A DNA stretch of 64,000 bases from Holothuria scabra (GCA_037179385.1 CM074193.1:41572846-41636845); one strand, 5' to 3'; positions 49,628-62,325 are shown, counted from the stretch's first letter. The notes: generated from the letters alone by a model not told the origin. Translations and numbers: made by a program.

Positions 49628-50374
49628 GTACAGTATCATACTGTAATAATATACTGTATATGTATTTGTTGTGTTGTGTTGTGTAATCCAAGTAACCTGT
49701 GTACAATATTACAGTCAAGAGGCAGATAAGTTCTTTGAAGTTTTAAAACTGTGATTAATCTTAAATAGTCCCCTGTAACTCTGTCCTCTGTTTTTGCCCA
49801 TCCGTGAACAAGAAGATTGTTTGCTGCCACCAGCAGAACAACTGATTTTATTTTTATCTTTGCTTATGCTTGGGTTACTTCAAAAGCATAATTTGGTGAT
49901 TGATACCAATCCAGGGTCCCTGTCTAAATGCCTCATTTGCCTGGTATGTGGTTAACAGAGTTTTAAAGCAACTGTCTTTTTAATGGTGGGCAACTGCTGT
50001 CTTCATCTTTTGAAATGGATGCCAGTCATTGCAGTATCAATTGACAATTTTGCTAGTCTCTATCAAAAATGTACAGTAAATTTTGGAAGGCAATTATCTT
50101 TACTGAAAACTTGTTGGAAATAAGCAGTGTACAGTACTGTAGGCTGCAGATGAAAGGGCAAGTTAAATAGTAGATCATTGCCACTGGCTGCCACAAAGAA
50201 CAGATATGAAACACTTGACTGTAGGTTGTTACAGTACTCTAAACCCAATCCTCACTCCCCCCTTAAATGGCTATAATCCTAAGTTTACCCTCCTTTTTGA
50301 CCCTTAGTATGGTACACTTATACTTACTGAAGGCATACTGTACAGTACTCCTGCCTGAATCCGAAAGGGAAGTT

Positions 50375-50734
50375 TAAAGGGAAATATTGCTTTTGTTTTA
50401 CAAGGAAATTTCATCCTTTTAAAACCAATATTTATTGGCAAAAAGTAATAAATAATTAAAAGTATTGCAGTATGGTAGCCTTCTTTTCAAGAACTAAGTT
50501 ACCTTAGGTACAAATTCAGGCATTTATTGCTCAAGAATAATTCGTTAACTCAAACTTTCAACATTTCAAAAGATGTGTTCTTTGAAATTTTCGCAACTCT
50601 TCTTGGGCATAATATTTTGAGGATATGAAGCTATTGCTGGGGTTTATTGTTGAGACCAAATGTTTTGATTATGACCATAGCTTTTTACAGTGAATGCTAT
50701 TTTGGAGCATTTTAAATGCAATATTTCCCTTTAA
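50375..50734. mobile_element. Kolobok-like MITE, TTAA flanks, AGGG..CCCT ends
   Basis: TTAA then AGGGAAATATTGC at the left, GCAATATTTCCCT then TTAA at the right. About 360 bp in intron 2. TTAA duplication plus AGGG termini is the usual signature of Kolobok-type elements. Confidence 0.75.
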
Positions 50735-50905
50735 GCGAAGACTTAATATTCAGTTTCTTTGTGAAATAGGAACCAAACCTTCACAGTATGGTGAATTCTC
50801 TATTCAAATCAGACATGTGTTTCTTGAGATATTGCAGTGAATGAAGTTTGTGTTGCAAAGTGAGCATGTGGGCAACAGAGGTTATGTCACAATAATGCAT
50901 GAAGT
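50735..50905. mobile_element. Fragment of the 59050 MITE family
   Basis: Resembles 59085-59235: ATTCAAATCAGACATGTG, TTCTTGAGATATTGCAGT and GTTGCAAAGTGAGCATG, then CAACAGAGGTTATGTCAC. It lies just before exon 3. Confidence 0.6.
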
Positions 50906-50964
50906 CTATTTAAATTTGTTTGTACATACCCTAATTAAATGGATTCATTTCTTTAAATTTTCAG

Positions 50965-51094
50965 ATTCCATCTTCTGTGCAGCTTTCTTTACAAGGCACA
51001 GGACTGAAAAAAATCAGATTGACCAATGACAGCTTACGTGCAACTGAGACAAAATTATCAAGCAAATTTCTGGAAAATCTGAGCATCCTAAAAG
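50965..51094 (+). CDS. PARP4: PARP4-like exon 3
   Basis: Acceptor TTTAAATTTTCAG, entry phase 0, exit phase 1, donor GTAAACTG. Encodes IPSSVQLSLQGTGLKKIRL and on to FLENLSILK. Ser-, Leu- and Lys-rich, no known domain. The next exon completes a Gly codon. Confidence 0.5.
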
Positions 51095-52018
51095 GTAAAC
51101 TGCCATCATTCTTTTTGGATTAAGGTGAAAAAGAAACCTGTGTGCCATCATGGTGGCTGTTCATACTTTACTGTATGTGTATGGGAGTGTACAGTATGTT
51201 CATGTGCATATGCCATGATTCTAGCAACAAATACACGCAAAGACGGTTCCACATTCAAACTTGCCGTAGCGTTGTGTGACGTGTATCATAATCTGACGCC
51301 ACTATAGCACATCAACAATGACTGTTTATTACTCTCTCTCTCCCTACAGAAATACTGTAAGCTTATATCTTACACTAGCTATGTACTGTACTAGCCCAGC
51401 TGCATACACTCACTACTCTGCACATTTATACAGTACATCATGTAATGACAATAGACTTTGCAAGCATTCAGGGTATACAGTATAAGGGGATAGTCATTTT
51501 TCTAACCAGCTAGTATGGGCAGGTGGGCAAAGGAAATACACAAGTGACTTGGCCATAAACACCAGTTAAATAGATGACTCAGCCCTAAGGCACGATGCAT
51601 AACGGATTCTAGGTTTTGTGGGTTTCACTGGCTTTTGCATGCAGACTGCATTGTGATCTCTTTCGTTGTGTGTGCGTGTCCAGCACTATAGTAAACTGGG
51701 GAGTAATACACCTGACTACCTGTAGATCTGCATTAGCTCTGACTGGCACAGAGAAAGTGATGAATCTTGGTTGCAACTCTGCATTGTGGATTGTCCTGTC
51801 ATGAAACAAGTGTACACATACCCATCCCCAGGCTAGCATTAAATTATTTTAACCCACCGTGACAATCTATCATAACTTCCTCTTCAGCTACAGTATCTTG
51901 AGATCAGTAAAGTTAAATGAAATTGTTGCAGTGAGATTTAGATGATAGTGATAATATGTGTCTTCACTGAATAGGCTACTACTGTAGCACCTCTTGACAA
52001 AGATGTGGCTTTAAACTC

Positions 52019-52260
52019 TTAAAAGGGCAAGAGCAGTCCCCCAACTTGAAATTGTGTAGTGGACTGTCCTGTTTCATGATTGGCTCTTGAGGGTCCCATG
52101 ACAATATTTTTCCCCTCAAATTTGAAATATACTGCAAATGACCACCTGATTTAAGTCTTAAAATATTAAAAAAAGATACTTTGAAAAGAAATAAGAGTAA
52201 AATTGTTAGATTTTAGGTGTTGCTTCAAAACAAGTTTGGGGAACTGCTCTCGGCCTTTAA
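52019..52260. mobile_element. TTAA MITE with GAGCAG..CTGCTC inverted ends
   Basis: TTAA at 52019-52022 and 52257-52260. The ends AGAGCAGTCCCCCAACTTG and CAAGTTTGGGGAACTGCTCT are inverted. An inverted relative lies at 57449-57710, and half a copy at 8555-8672. Confidence 0.8.
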
Positions 52261-52696
52261 AGATTGTTTGCTAAAGGGATTATATATTTCGATTGTGGAA
52301 AAAAGGTTTTACCAGGAAGTTAGGAATGGTACCTGTATTGGGAGAAATTTTGTATTCAGTTTGAACACTATGTGCTTGCGACAGTTGGAACCATTTAGGC
52401 TATTGCTGGAGGTCAAAGGTCATTTGAGATCGTCAGCATCAGGACTAGAGTTTTCAATTTTCCAGGTATGCTTCAAAATATGCCATAAAAAGGTCCCTTT
52501 GTAGAAATGCATACTTCTGAGTTGCTGATCTACAGGCCTTCCATCCAGTTTTCAGTTGAATGTTTATTCAAGAGTTTACTGTACATCTCGGACACACAGC
52601 AGAGATGATTAATCATGCTTGTGTACACAAGCTGCATGGCATGATGCATGATGGGTGTTTAGATTTCATGGGAAAAATAATCAGCTCAGAGAGATC

Positions 52697-53192
52697 TTAA
52701 GGGAGCACACCACCATTAATTTCTCCATTGACTTACACACTATTTTGCCTTCATTAAATGCCCCCCGCAGCCCAGTCAAAGTTCACACCCCACTAAAGCT
52801 ACCCCTCACATGAAAGCCAGTGAGTTGGCCAATCATGGCATCACAAATTCACCATAGCATGACCGTTTAGATTTTGAGATAAAAGGGGATGAAGTTTTGG
52901 GTCTGTACACCCTACCCTATTAATCCGCAAGGTGACGGAAATAGCCTCTTTTTCACACCAAATTTAACTTTAAAAAATTTAAAAATTAAACAGTCTAAAT
53001 CACCTTCAATTCTTCCCAATTTGGCAACACTCACACATTTACACGTCCTCTTTCATATCCAAAACAAAACAACCACATCTGATTAGCTTAACTTGTGCAA
53101 TTCACACTTAAAGAGGACCTAAAATTGACGGTGTACTTTGGAACTACTTTTCCCGGCAAGGCTGTTCTGCTAATGGTGGTGTGCTCCCTTAA
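52697..53192. mobile_element. TTAA MITE with perfect 18-bp inverted ends
   Basis: TTAA flanks at 52697-52700 and 53189-53192; GGGAGCACACCACCATTA at the left and TAATGGTGGTGTGCTCCC at the right, an exact inverse. 488 bp, in intron 3, no transposase. Confidence 0.9.
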
Positions 53193-53823
53193 GTGTGAAC
53201 AGGAAATGAGAGTAATTTTCTGGAAGATTCAGGAAATAATGAATGTATGTACAGTACTTGCAAGGTCGCACATTTTCTGTCAAAATCTGTAAGGGACATT
53301 GCTTGTTATGCCATACCCCTCATGAAATGTGCAACATGACAACACTTCTCTCTTGGAGACATAAATTGCAGCCTGTGCTGTAGATCGTGAACATGCTCAG
53401 GCCTTGAATTTTGAGACATGCCAGTACAATTGCATCACTCACCTCAAAACACTGTGAGGAGTGTGATCTTTTGAACACCTACAAGAAGAATGGGAGCTCA
53501 AATAAATCTATTTAAGTTTAATAAAACAGCACACCTACCACACATTTTAATTTTCCGAGGACTGTGATTTGGAGCATACCCACAAAATTTGTAAAATGAA
53601 AGACATGCGCCATGGTTCAAGGACTGCATTCAACTACAATTGGATATGTCATGTTGGACTTCAGGCTTAAGACACAATGAAACTCCTTGAAATGATAGTA
53701 ACCCCACCTCCATGACTACATCCGTGGAAACTTTGTGTCGTCATGTAAAGTGTTATTGCAGTGGTGTGAGCAGCTTGTTATACATACCTCCTTTTAACTT
53801 TGTTTCGTTTGGTAATTGAATAG

Positions 53824-53902
53824 GTTCCAAGAGAACTGATGCACTTACAGACAAGACAAACACCTCAGAATTATCCAGCACAACTCACCAAGGTGCTATA
53901 CA
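53824..53902 (+). CDS. PARP4: PARP4-like exon 4
   Basis: Acceptor TTGAATAG, entry phase 1, exit phase 2, donor GTAAGTAT. Encodes SKRTDALTDKTNTSELSST and on to GAIQ, Thr/Ser-rich linker sequence. It supplies the two bases that complete the first codon of the BRCT exon. Confidence 0.55.
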
Positions 53903-56377
53903 GTAAGTATATTAGAGTATAAAAAAAGTTGGTGTATGAAAACAGTGAATGTAAATTTAGGGCTTTTTCAGTGATGTTAGAGGGGCATCTACGTAAACCC
54001 CTTTCAAGTTTCTTCTCCTTTGGTTAACTGTACAATACCTATTAAGTGGGCCTAACACAAGTTAACTGAAGTGGTTTTTGGAGCTAAGGCTGTGACTGTT
54101 AGTAAAAACATGGAAACCACTTTTGGTGAGCATGAAAAACCGTTTTTGAATCAAAACCATCTTTTTTTTAAATCTTTTCTGACCATATGCATAACACGCT
54201 TACATCCCCACACTGAGGTCTTTATTGTGGTTCACGTACATACGCTGTATTAGACACCACAGGTTTTGAATAAGAATTGGCATAACTGTTTGTCAAAAGT
54301 TGAACAAAGACTCAAGCTTTTTTGACAAATCCTTCAACACATCAGCAATAAGTAGAAACTTTCCATTAAAAAAGTGTGGAATGCCTTATCAAAGTAATAT
54401 TTGAAATGAAACAAAAATCACAATCGGTTACTAACTGTTTTTTTCCTAGGAACAGGTTTTTCGGTTTCTTGAAAATCACAAAAACTGAATCAAATGAAAC
54501 TGATTTTAACCGGTTTTTAAATCAAAACCAGTTACCCGAACAGCCTTATTTGGAGCCATGGCTTAAAGAAAGCTACAGTTTTCTCTCTCTCTCTATATAT
54601 ATATGGCCACTCAGAAATAGGAAGTTACCGAAGGCCAATATGTTCTGGATGGTCTTATACATACACCACCAATTTAATGGTCTCATACTGCACAATTTTC
54701 AGGGTTTACTATGAGTCTATGACCATCAAATGCTGATTTAAAAGCAGTTCCCATTTGCTGCAACCAGTTCTAGGTCTTTCTTAAAATTATGTGCTGAACA
54801 TTGAAATTCTTTAATTTCTTTCTGTAATTTAACAATCAAAAGGTCTTTTGAGTTTCCAACCCACCATCTAGTCCTCACCTACTTTTATTCTTGATACACA
54901 GTATTGAATATTCATTTATGTAGAAAAGTGGAATACCTGAATTTCCATCATAGTTTTTACTTAACCTTGTAGTTGGAAAAAGAAAATAATTAAAAAAAAG
55001 AAATTGGAACAAGCAAACACTACTTCCCTTGAAGTTTGCGACATGCAAATTATTTCCCTCCTGTCAACACTTACTGAAAAGATACCATTTGTTTTCTAAA
55101 AGGTTGTGTAAAATTTTGCACTTTCTTGATCCAGTACAGTATAAGTACTATACAGTATATACAGTAACACTTGTTACAGGAGTTGTTGTCATATAGTTCA
55201 TCCTTGGTACATATGTTCAATGCAACATGCAAGACCAGCCACAATGTATAATTGCAGGGAGTAATAATTCAATGATTATTGTACATTCCAATACTCATGT
55301 TGTGATTAAAAAAGGTGTGGCTTCTTCACATTTTAAAAAGTTCGTATACACCTCCACAGTGAGATGTCAGAAGGTGTAGTATTTTCCCTTGTAAGTTTCA
55401 GCAGTTTTGTGTTTGTTAAAGTGACTGGTTTTCATTTAATTTAAAAATTCATTGTCATGTCATAAGTTTAAATTATCTCGTTTTCTTTGTTTGCTAAGGA
55501 ACACTCCAAAATTTATTTTTAACCATGCAACTGCAAATTAGTCATTCATTAAAGTCTTACGTGTGTGTATCAGTGGATATACTGTAGGTTAAAGGTTACT
55601 ACCGTAGCCTGTGTTTGTGTGTGTTGACACTGTTAGCAGTTCAGTCTAATGCATGCATGGCAACTTCTACTGTACATGCATGCATGAAACTACTGCCATA
55701 TTTCTCATTAAATGTATGATCAACAAGGGCTGTTAGGATTCCAGAGTTAAAAGTTGTGGTCACCAAGTCAAAAAGTTTATTGATTGCTGCTCTGAGTGGT
55801 TTTCCTCTTTGGAGAAACACGTATTAGGCGGAATTATTTTGGTTATGACTGACATCATTTTACATTTTGTGATGTTAATTTCCAAATTCCTTAGCTGAAA
55901 CACTTCACCTGAATGAGATGCTACTGAATTTTAATAAGAACATTTCTTTATTTATTATTTTTCTCACTAGTTCCTTTTCTTTCTCATTGGTCTCTGTCTC
56001 TTTGTTCTCAGTCTCATTGGCACAGATTTTCAGGAGGTCCTGTCCCCTAACCCTAACCCATAAATCTAATCCCTTCTCTCAAAGACTAGCCCATAACACC
56101 AACCAAAAACCTCAACCCTTATCCCATGGAGCCATTGGACCAATGAGATGGGGAACTTTAACAGGAGACATGGGATTACAGACTAGACCCTCTTTCTAAC
56201 CACCAATCATTTAAAGTTATCATTAGCTCATTTAATACAATTTTGTATTGAGCAAATCATTTTCTCTTGATTTTTAAAATCAACGTATAGTGACTAGGGG
56301 ATAGAAGACATGAAATGAATTTACAGCATAGTGTCTTCAATATTTCACTACATTATTGAATTTTCCAATTTTTACAG
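53903..56377 (+). other. Intron 4 of the PARP4-like gene
   Basis: About 2.5 kb with no identified exon. Contains many TACAGTA words (about 55135-55165), a short CT/AT microsatellite at about 54580-54604 and two telomere-like CCCTAA units near 56044. Confidence 0.4.
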
Positions 56378-56510
56378 AATAAAATCATCCATACTTAAAG
56401 GTTGGCAGGTGGTCCTTGATCTTGATAAAACAAGTTTCCAGGAAAAATGTGATTTAAAGAATGAGATACTCAGTCATGGAGGCACTATTGGATTTAGTGT
56501 CACCAAGAAA
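56378..56510 (+). CDS. PARP4: PARP4-like exon 5 (BRCT, first half)
   Basis: Acceptor CCAATTTTTACAG, entry phase 2, exit phase 0, strong donor GTAAGT. Encodes the first beta strand and helix of a BRCT domain (ILKGWQVVLDL, then LKNEILSHGGTIGF). The Gly-Gly pair (residues 157-158 of the joined protein) is the hallmark turn of BRCT. There is no Met in the exon, so an upstream exon is required. Confidence 0.85.
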
Positions 56511-57286
56511 GTAAGTTGGTTTTTAGCTTTTATAATCAGTTTTTGCAGAAGTAATTTATAATGCTCTGTGGCATCCCTTGAGTTTTAGATTTTCCAGCTG
56601 TGCTGCAAATCACTCCACAGGAAAGTAAGGAGTGTGGTCGGTGTGCTGTTTGTTAAACTTTAATAGATTCATATGACCCCCCATCTTCATCTACAGTAGC
56701 ATGTGCCAAAAATCACCCTCTTCACAGCTAGTGATTTGAGGAAAATGATAGTGTGCAGTCACACTTGCTTGCCTCAAAAGTCAAGGCCTGTTGTAACATG
56801 CTACTATTGAGATTGTTGTCATGATATGCTATGTTGTGGTAATGTGCACTCCCTTCAACTGAAAATTATGAACTTACATAATGAATGAGAATAAGGGCAT
56901 AAACAATATACTAAAGAGTATGTGTATAGAGAGGGGAAGGGATGTACAGCCTTTGCTTGTGACTTTTCAGTCTGATATGCAGTACTGTATATCTAAACAC
57001 TATTCATATTCATTTTTTTTTTTGGAAGGAACATTTTACCATTTTTAGAAAAAAAGAGGATGGTAAATGAATCTAAAATGCAACCCTTTGGTTAGTTTGC
57101 CCCTGAAAAGGAGTACTTGCATGCCACCCTATTGGAATGATAGTGAAATGAATGCCTAAAGATGACCCCACCACAAACCTTTTGGTAGGAACATTTGATT
57201 GGTGGTAATCAATATAATGTTTGTAAAATTTAGGTTGTGAAGAACAATCCTGTTGACAAGTTTCCACATGTGATAGTTAGTTGGAT

Positions 57287-57440
57287 AAAGTTTATGGGTC
57301 AGTTTCTTACCAATTGGTTTAAGCCAGGCTGACCACTGCCCTTTTTTTATTTGCGACTAACTTGTCCTACTTACTTGCTAATTTGCTGAACACCATGCAC
57401 AATGTCAGTAGGTCCCATTTCAAAAGTCTTCATTATGACA
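57287..57440 (-). mobile_element. tRNA-derived SINE body, third copy
   Basis: Shares CCAATTGGTTTAAGCCAG, GCTGAACACCATGCACAATG and AAAAGTCTTC with 4200-4455. A further fragment (CAATGGCAGTAGGTTTCATT) lies at 58140-58200. Confidence 0.5.
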
Positions 57441-57448
57441 CAAGGCAT

Positions 57449-57710
57449 GAAAGGGAGTAGTCCCCCCAAACTTACTTTGAATCAACAGCTAAATCTTATT
57501 TTTTCTTCTTATTTCTCATCAAAGTATCTTTGATAATGTTTAAGGCCTTCGCTGTTGCATATTCAAGGTAGCAGTTACTCCTAGTAAATTATGCATTTGA
57601 AGAGAGAAAATATTGTCACGTGACTCTCAAGAGCCAATCATGAAACAGGACAATCTGCTGCACTACTTCAAGTTGTAGTTACTGCACTTCCCCTGTAAGC
57701 TAAAGCCTAA
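57449..57710. mobile_element. TTAA-type MITE, inverted relative of 52019-52260
   Basis: CTCAAGAGCCAATCATGAAA and CAGGACAATCTGCTGCACTA are the reverse of the left half of the 52 kb copy. The ends carry AGTAGTCCCCCCAAAC and CTTCAAGTTGTAGTTACTG. Lies in intron 5. Confidence 0.7.
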
Positions 57711-57811
57711 AGGTGAACTTATTTTGCTAAGTGCTACTTATAATTGATGTTGCATTGCTTGTTTCCTTTTCAAATCATAACCTCCATCTACTTCTTTTGA
57801 TATTTTAACAG

Positions 57812-58028
57812 ACAACTCATCTCCTTGTGGAAGGGATACAGAAACGATCATTCTCATATAAACGACATTCTGCTCAGAAATATGGTGTTAGCATTGTGTC
57901 TGCGGATTATGTCCGTGACTGTTTAGAATCAGGGTCTGTTTTGAATGTTGAGTCGTATCTTGCTGCAGACAGAGTGGTTGAGCATGAGAACAAAGAAAAT
58001 AATGTCCTTTTATCTGGAAAAATTAAAG
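57812..58028 (+). CDS. PARP4: PARP4-like exon 6 (BRCT, second half)
   Basis: Acceptor TGATATTTTAACAG, entry phase 0, exit phase 1, donor GTAAGAGG. Starts TTHLLVEG, the standard BRCT strand after the Gly-Gly turn. It continues to YGVSIVSADYVRDCLESG, the last BRCT helix, with Tyr (residue 200) where most BRCT domains have Trp. The tail VEHENKENN leads into a charged linker. 72 codons. The apparent stop at 58054 lies beyond the donor. Confidence 0.9.
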
Positions 58029-58514
58029 GTAAGAGGAAAAGAAGAGCTCTTTAAGATACAACATACAACCTTCTATCTGCTTCAGGTTTAATCTTACTGT
58101 GCCCCCATTTTCTTCAGCTGTGGGGTACAGGATTGTTTGTCCTACTTCATTGCTTATGAAGAGCGTCACACAATGGCAGTAGGTTTCATTTTGAAAAACT
58201 TTGATTTTTTGGGGTTCTGGAAATCATGTATTTGTCTACTTGGGGGAAGTCCTGGGACATGGGTGCATGGCTGTATGGGACTTTCTCCTGCGGGGGAAGG
58301 GGGGTGGTTTGCCTTACATTAGATCTCCAACCAGGGCAGATTCTGCCAACTGAGGCAGTAAAGTTTGGACGATTCAGCAATGTTTTAGCCAATTGGCCTT
58401 TTCAGCAAAAACTTGTCATACCTTTACAGACATCAGTGAAAGGTTGAGGTTTTCCATCAAATCTATCCCTTGTTTTTTTTTCTCAAAGTGTTACACAAAA
58501 ATAAAAATTTATAT

Positions 58515-58952
58515 TTAAAGGAGAGTTATGTGGAAAGGGAACCAAGTTTACATAGGATGGTGAAACTTTATTGAAATTGGTCTTATATTTCTTGAGATAT
58601 AAATGAAAGGAGTGACTATATATTTGTTTTCCAAAGTAAGCTTGAAGGCAGCAGACTGAGTTATATCATTTCCTCACATTGACCAGGAATGCTTTCTTTC
58701 CCTTTGTTTCTCAGAATATTGTGTTGATATTGAAACTGATTGGGATAGGGAGTCCTTGTGGAGAATTCAAAGTTTGCAGTGTTTTCATGTCACTTACAGT
58801 ATATGCAATAACATTCTCCTTAGGAGAAAATTGGCTGTAAAGTTGAAGAAAAGAGAAAAGACTGTCCATTTAATGTGAGGATATGATGTCATATGTGCTT
58901 GCTTCAACATCACTTTTTTGTGACCTTATGTACCCTTAAACCCTTCTTTTCA
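58515..58952. mobile_element. TTAA/AGG MITE immediately upstream of exon 7
   Basis: Similar along its length to 59050-59616 (CACATTGACCAGGAATGCTT, AAGACTGTCCATTT, GATATGATGTCATATGTGC). Its right end, AAACCCTTCTTTT, stops about 16 bp before the exon 7 boundary and appears to form that exon's polypyrimidine tract. Confidence 0.75.
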
Positions 58953-58967
58953 TTATAAAATACGCAG

Positions 58968-59025
58968 ATTGTGGGAAGCAGAGAGGAGTTTTATCAGAAA
59001 GACCAGAAAAATTAGTGGAAGAAGA
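58968..59025 (+). CDS. PARP4: PARP4-like exon 7
   Basis: 58-base exon with acceptor ATAAAATACGCAG, entry phase 1, exit phase 2 and donor GTAAGTAA. Encodes CGKQRGVLSERPEKLVEE, a charged linker. Phases fit exons 6 and 8 exactly, the main evidence for it. Transposon copies flank it on both sides. Confidence 0.7.
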
Positions 59026-59049
59026 GTAAGTAATGATCAATGCTATAAA

Positions 59050-59616
59050 TTAAAGGGAAGGTTTAAGCAAAAATTTAATTTTCATATGTGAAAGAGAAAC
59101 CAAAACTACACAGTGTGATGAAAGTTCCATTCAAATCTGACATGTAGTTCTCGAGATATCAGTTAATATAGTCAGTAGGTTTGTGTTCCAAAGTGAGTTT
59201 GAGGGCAGCAGAGCTTATATCACTTCTTCACATTGACAAGGAATGCTTTGTTTCCCTTTGTTTTAATAGACTGTTGTGTTGACCTTGGGGTTAACTGGAA
59301 TAGGACCTCTCTGTGGGGGGTGCAAAGTTTGTAAAGTTGGCATGCCACTTAGGCAATCACATTTTAATAATGTGGTTTTTTGAGGAGAAAATCAACTCTA
59401 AAATTTAAAGAAAAGCAAAAGACTGTGCACATTTGTGGTGATATGATCTCATATGTGCCTGCTTCAAGTTCACATTTTGTTGAAAATGTGAAAACTTTAC
59501 ATGCTCATATCTTGAGAACTGCACATCGGATTTCAATGCAAATTTCACCAAAATGCTTAGATTAAGTACCCCTTTGACATACCAAACCCTGTAGTGACCT
59601 TAAACCCTTCTTTTAA
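59050..59616. mobile_element. TTAA-flanked AGGG MITE, fullest copy
   Basis: TTAA at 59050-59053 and 59613-59616. The left AGGGAAGGTTTAAG is mirrored at the right by CTTAAACCCTTCTT. 559 bp, 25 bp downstream of exon 7. Relatives lie at 58515-58952, 61668-62124 and 50735-50905. Confidence 0.8.
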
Positions 59617-60571
59617 GTAGTGCCAAGCTCAGTGCACATACAAACACCCCTGAGAAACCATTGTTGTGGTCTTATTTTGGTGTTGGCTAATGCATATCAT
59701 CCGTATCTTTATATTGCAATTTTGGTGAGATCTGTGGAACTGGAAAGAAACTCTTTTTGTACATGTGCTACACTGTATACAACTTCTCACTTCAGATAAT
59801 GCCACATTTATTGGACCATATATGTTTTTTTTTCCAATTTTACTGTCACAAGTGATGTGTGCATATCAGTAAGGGGGTGATTGTCTATAGAAGAGATGAA
59901 GAGCTATTGCAGTGTTCATTTGATATCAAGGCAGATAGGAAAATGGCACTTTTGGAAAAATTAATTCTGCAGTCATATGAAAGGTACAATTATGATTAAA
60001 AACAGGTATATGAGAAGTTTCTTGCAAGGAAATCATGGTATTTGGAGGGCAATTTGTACATTTTGGAAGAAAATTCTGTGTTATATGTACAGAACATCAT
60101 GGGAAAATTGTTGCAAAATTTGGCCTGGTTACTTGGGAAGAGATATTTTTTCAGCCCTTGTCGCAATATTTTGATTTCCCCATTTAAATGGTTAAGTGAA
60201 TAGTGAAAAAGAACTTTATTAAAAATTGCTCAAACCCTGTATCAAAACACTCGCAGTTGAGCAGGCACAACAGAGGAATTACAAATAAGTTGGTGTGACA
60301 TACTGCTTTGTTTTCAGCTTTCAAGGGTGCTTAGATGCAAAATAGTGCCAAATTAACATCATATAAGAAATCCATGACATTCAGACATTCTAAACAATTT
60401 TAAAACTTTGCAAAAACGTCACATGGAACCCCTAAAAGGACGGCATGCCCTGGTAATGTGGATATCTGGTAAAACCGATACATACATACATACATGGTAT
60501 TGGGAGTTTGTGCTCTAGTTGATATTATCATGCTCTTTGAGTGGTACAAACACAATGTTTACATGATGACA

Positions 60572-60714
60572 CAGGGCTTGAAATGACCAATGGCCATGGC
60601 TATCAGGCCCTTTGTGATGGGCCTGGTGCCCCTCAAAAATGTCCCATAAACATAGACCAATAGCCATTTTGCTAATTTTGGCTATGCCCCATTTGAATCT
60701 TATTTTGAGCCCTG
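60572..60714. mobile_element. Small MITE with CAGGGCTTGAAAT ends
   Basis: CAGGGCTTGAAATGACC at the left, TTATTTTGAGCCCTG at the right, and ATGACA repeated on both sides (60566-60571 and 60715-60720). 143 bp in intron 7; hAT-like termini. Confidence 0.75.
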
Positions 60715-61667
60715 ATGACAAATTCATATCAATTTACCCTGACAGATGAAATAACCTCTTTCCAAACAATCACTACAAGCTAAGTCAGAGAGATAGCATT
60801 TCTGTCAAGATTATAAGTTTATAACTGTTTACACACATGTGAGACAGTATATTTACGAACAAGTGGATCTTAGCTGCATGTGTTGTGAAAATAACAGATA
60901 AAGATCAAAGTAAACACTGTGTGAACTCCCCACTGAAATCCTCTAGTCACAGATATTTTCCTTGACTTGCATATCAGGCATGTTGCAAGCATGAATTCCA
61001 GAAAACAGGAATCATAATAAATAGGCATATTGAGTTGAAATTGATACTCCAATTCAGCAAGGATGTTTGAAAGTATTGCTACGTTACAAAGCATATTATA
61101 AGCATGATAAGTTAATTCTCACATTCAATAGTTGCACAAAGAGTTAAAAGTTTGGGATATGTATCCTGGCTCGCAACTGTTTTGTGCATAATTTGAAATT
61201 TGAAAAATGTCTGGTTATAATTTTTTAAAAACCGACTCAAGTCTTTAGTAACTCGTTCCTTACACTTGTATGAAAGCCATGAGGATTGTCTAGGTTTGAC
61301 CATTTGCCATTTATGTGAAGGAAACTTTACAGGTTTAGGAAGTATTGATGAATTTCAGGAACCAGTTCAGCACACTCCTTTAAGAATGTGTCCATAAAGT
61401 ATCCTGTGTAATAGGTACAGTTGCATTTTTGTCATGAACATTCTTGCCTTAATTAAGTGACATATTTGGGCTTGTAGCTATGTTTGTTCAGTTGTATGGT
61501 ATGTGTTTACCTGTAAATTCTGAAATCCTTTTCATTTGTAGCAATTGTCATATAAATTATATTACTTCCTCATAAGAGGGATATTGTAACATTATTTTTG
61601 TCCACCTAGAAGGTTTTAATTATTCAAGGTGCTATACTAATGAGCAAAAACATTTGAGTGCATACAG

Positions 61668-62124
61668 CTCAGAGGGAAAATTAATGCAAAATTTAATATT
61701 CATATGTGAAAGAGGAGCAATTTGGTGACACTTCAAACAAAGTACAAGGAATGCTTTGTTTCTCTTCAGTTTTTTTAGTCCAACATGTTGACCTTGAAGT
61801 TTATAGGGATAGGACCCTGAGGGGAATGCAAAGTTTGTAAAGTTTTAATGTTGCTTATGCAATCATATTGTGATAACATGGGATTATTGAGGAGAAATTT
61901 TTTTTGTTAAAAGAAAAACATGAGACTGTTGATTAATGTAAGATATGATGTCATATGTTCTTGATTTCAAGTCCACTTTTTATTGCAAAATTTGCAAATA
62001 TGACAACTTTACTTGCTCATATCTTCAGAACGGCACACATCATATTTCAATGCAAATTTCACCAGTACTTAAAGAAAAGTACTGACCTTTAGAAGCTTTT
62101 TTACCTTTGGCCCTTTCTTTTAGA
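61668..62124. mobile_element. AGGG MITE family, third long copy
   Basis: AGGGAAAATTAATGCAAAAT to GGCCCTTTCTTTTAG. Internally matches 59050-59616 (GGAATGCTTTGTTTCTCT, GATATGATGTCATATGT, TTTCAATGCAAATTTCACC). Less well conserved at its ends. Confidence 0.7.
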
Positions 62125-62325
62125 TTCTTCCTTGCATGTAATATTTGCTTTTTCTGTCTTTTATATTGGGCACCAAGTGTAAAAGGTATGGGGAGGTTAC
62201 TTCTTTTTCAGTTTGTTGGCATTATCTAACAGGGAGCTGAGCCCCAAGTTCAGTTCTATAAAAAGGCAGATACACTAAACCACTTGGACATCCAATTGAT
62301 ATTGGTCCTAGGACTTGAATTGTAG

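Noticed and set aside
56044..56059. Telomere-like CCCTAACCCTAACCC
   Set aside because: Only two units within an intron; no array.
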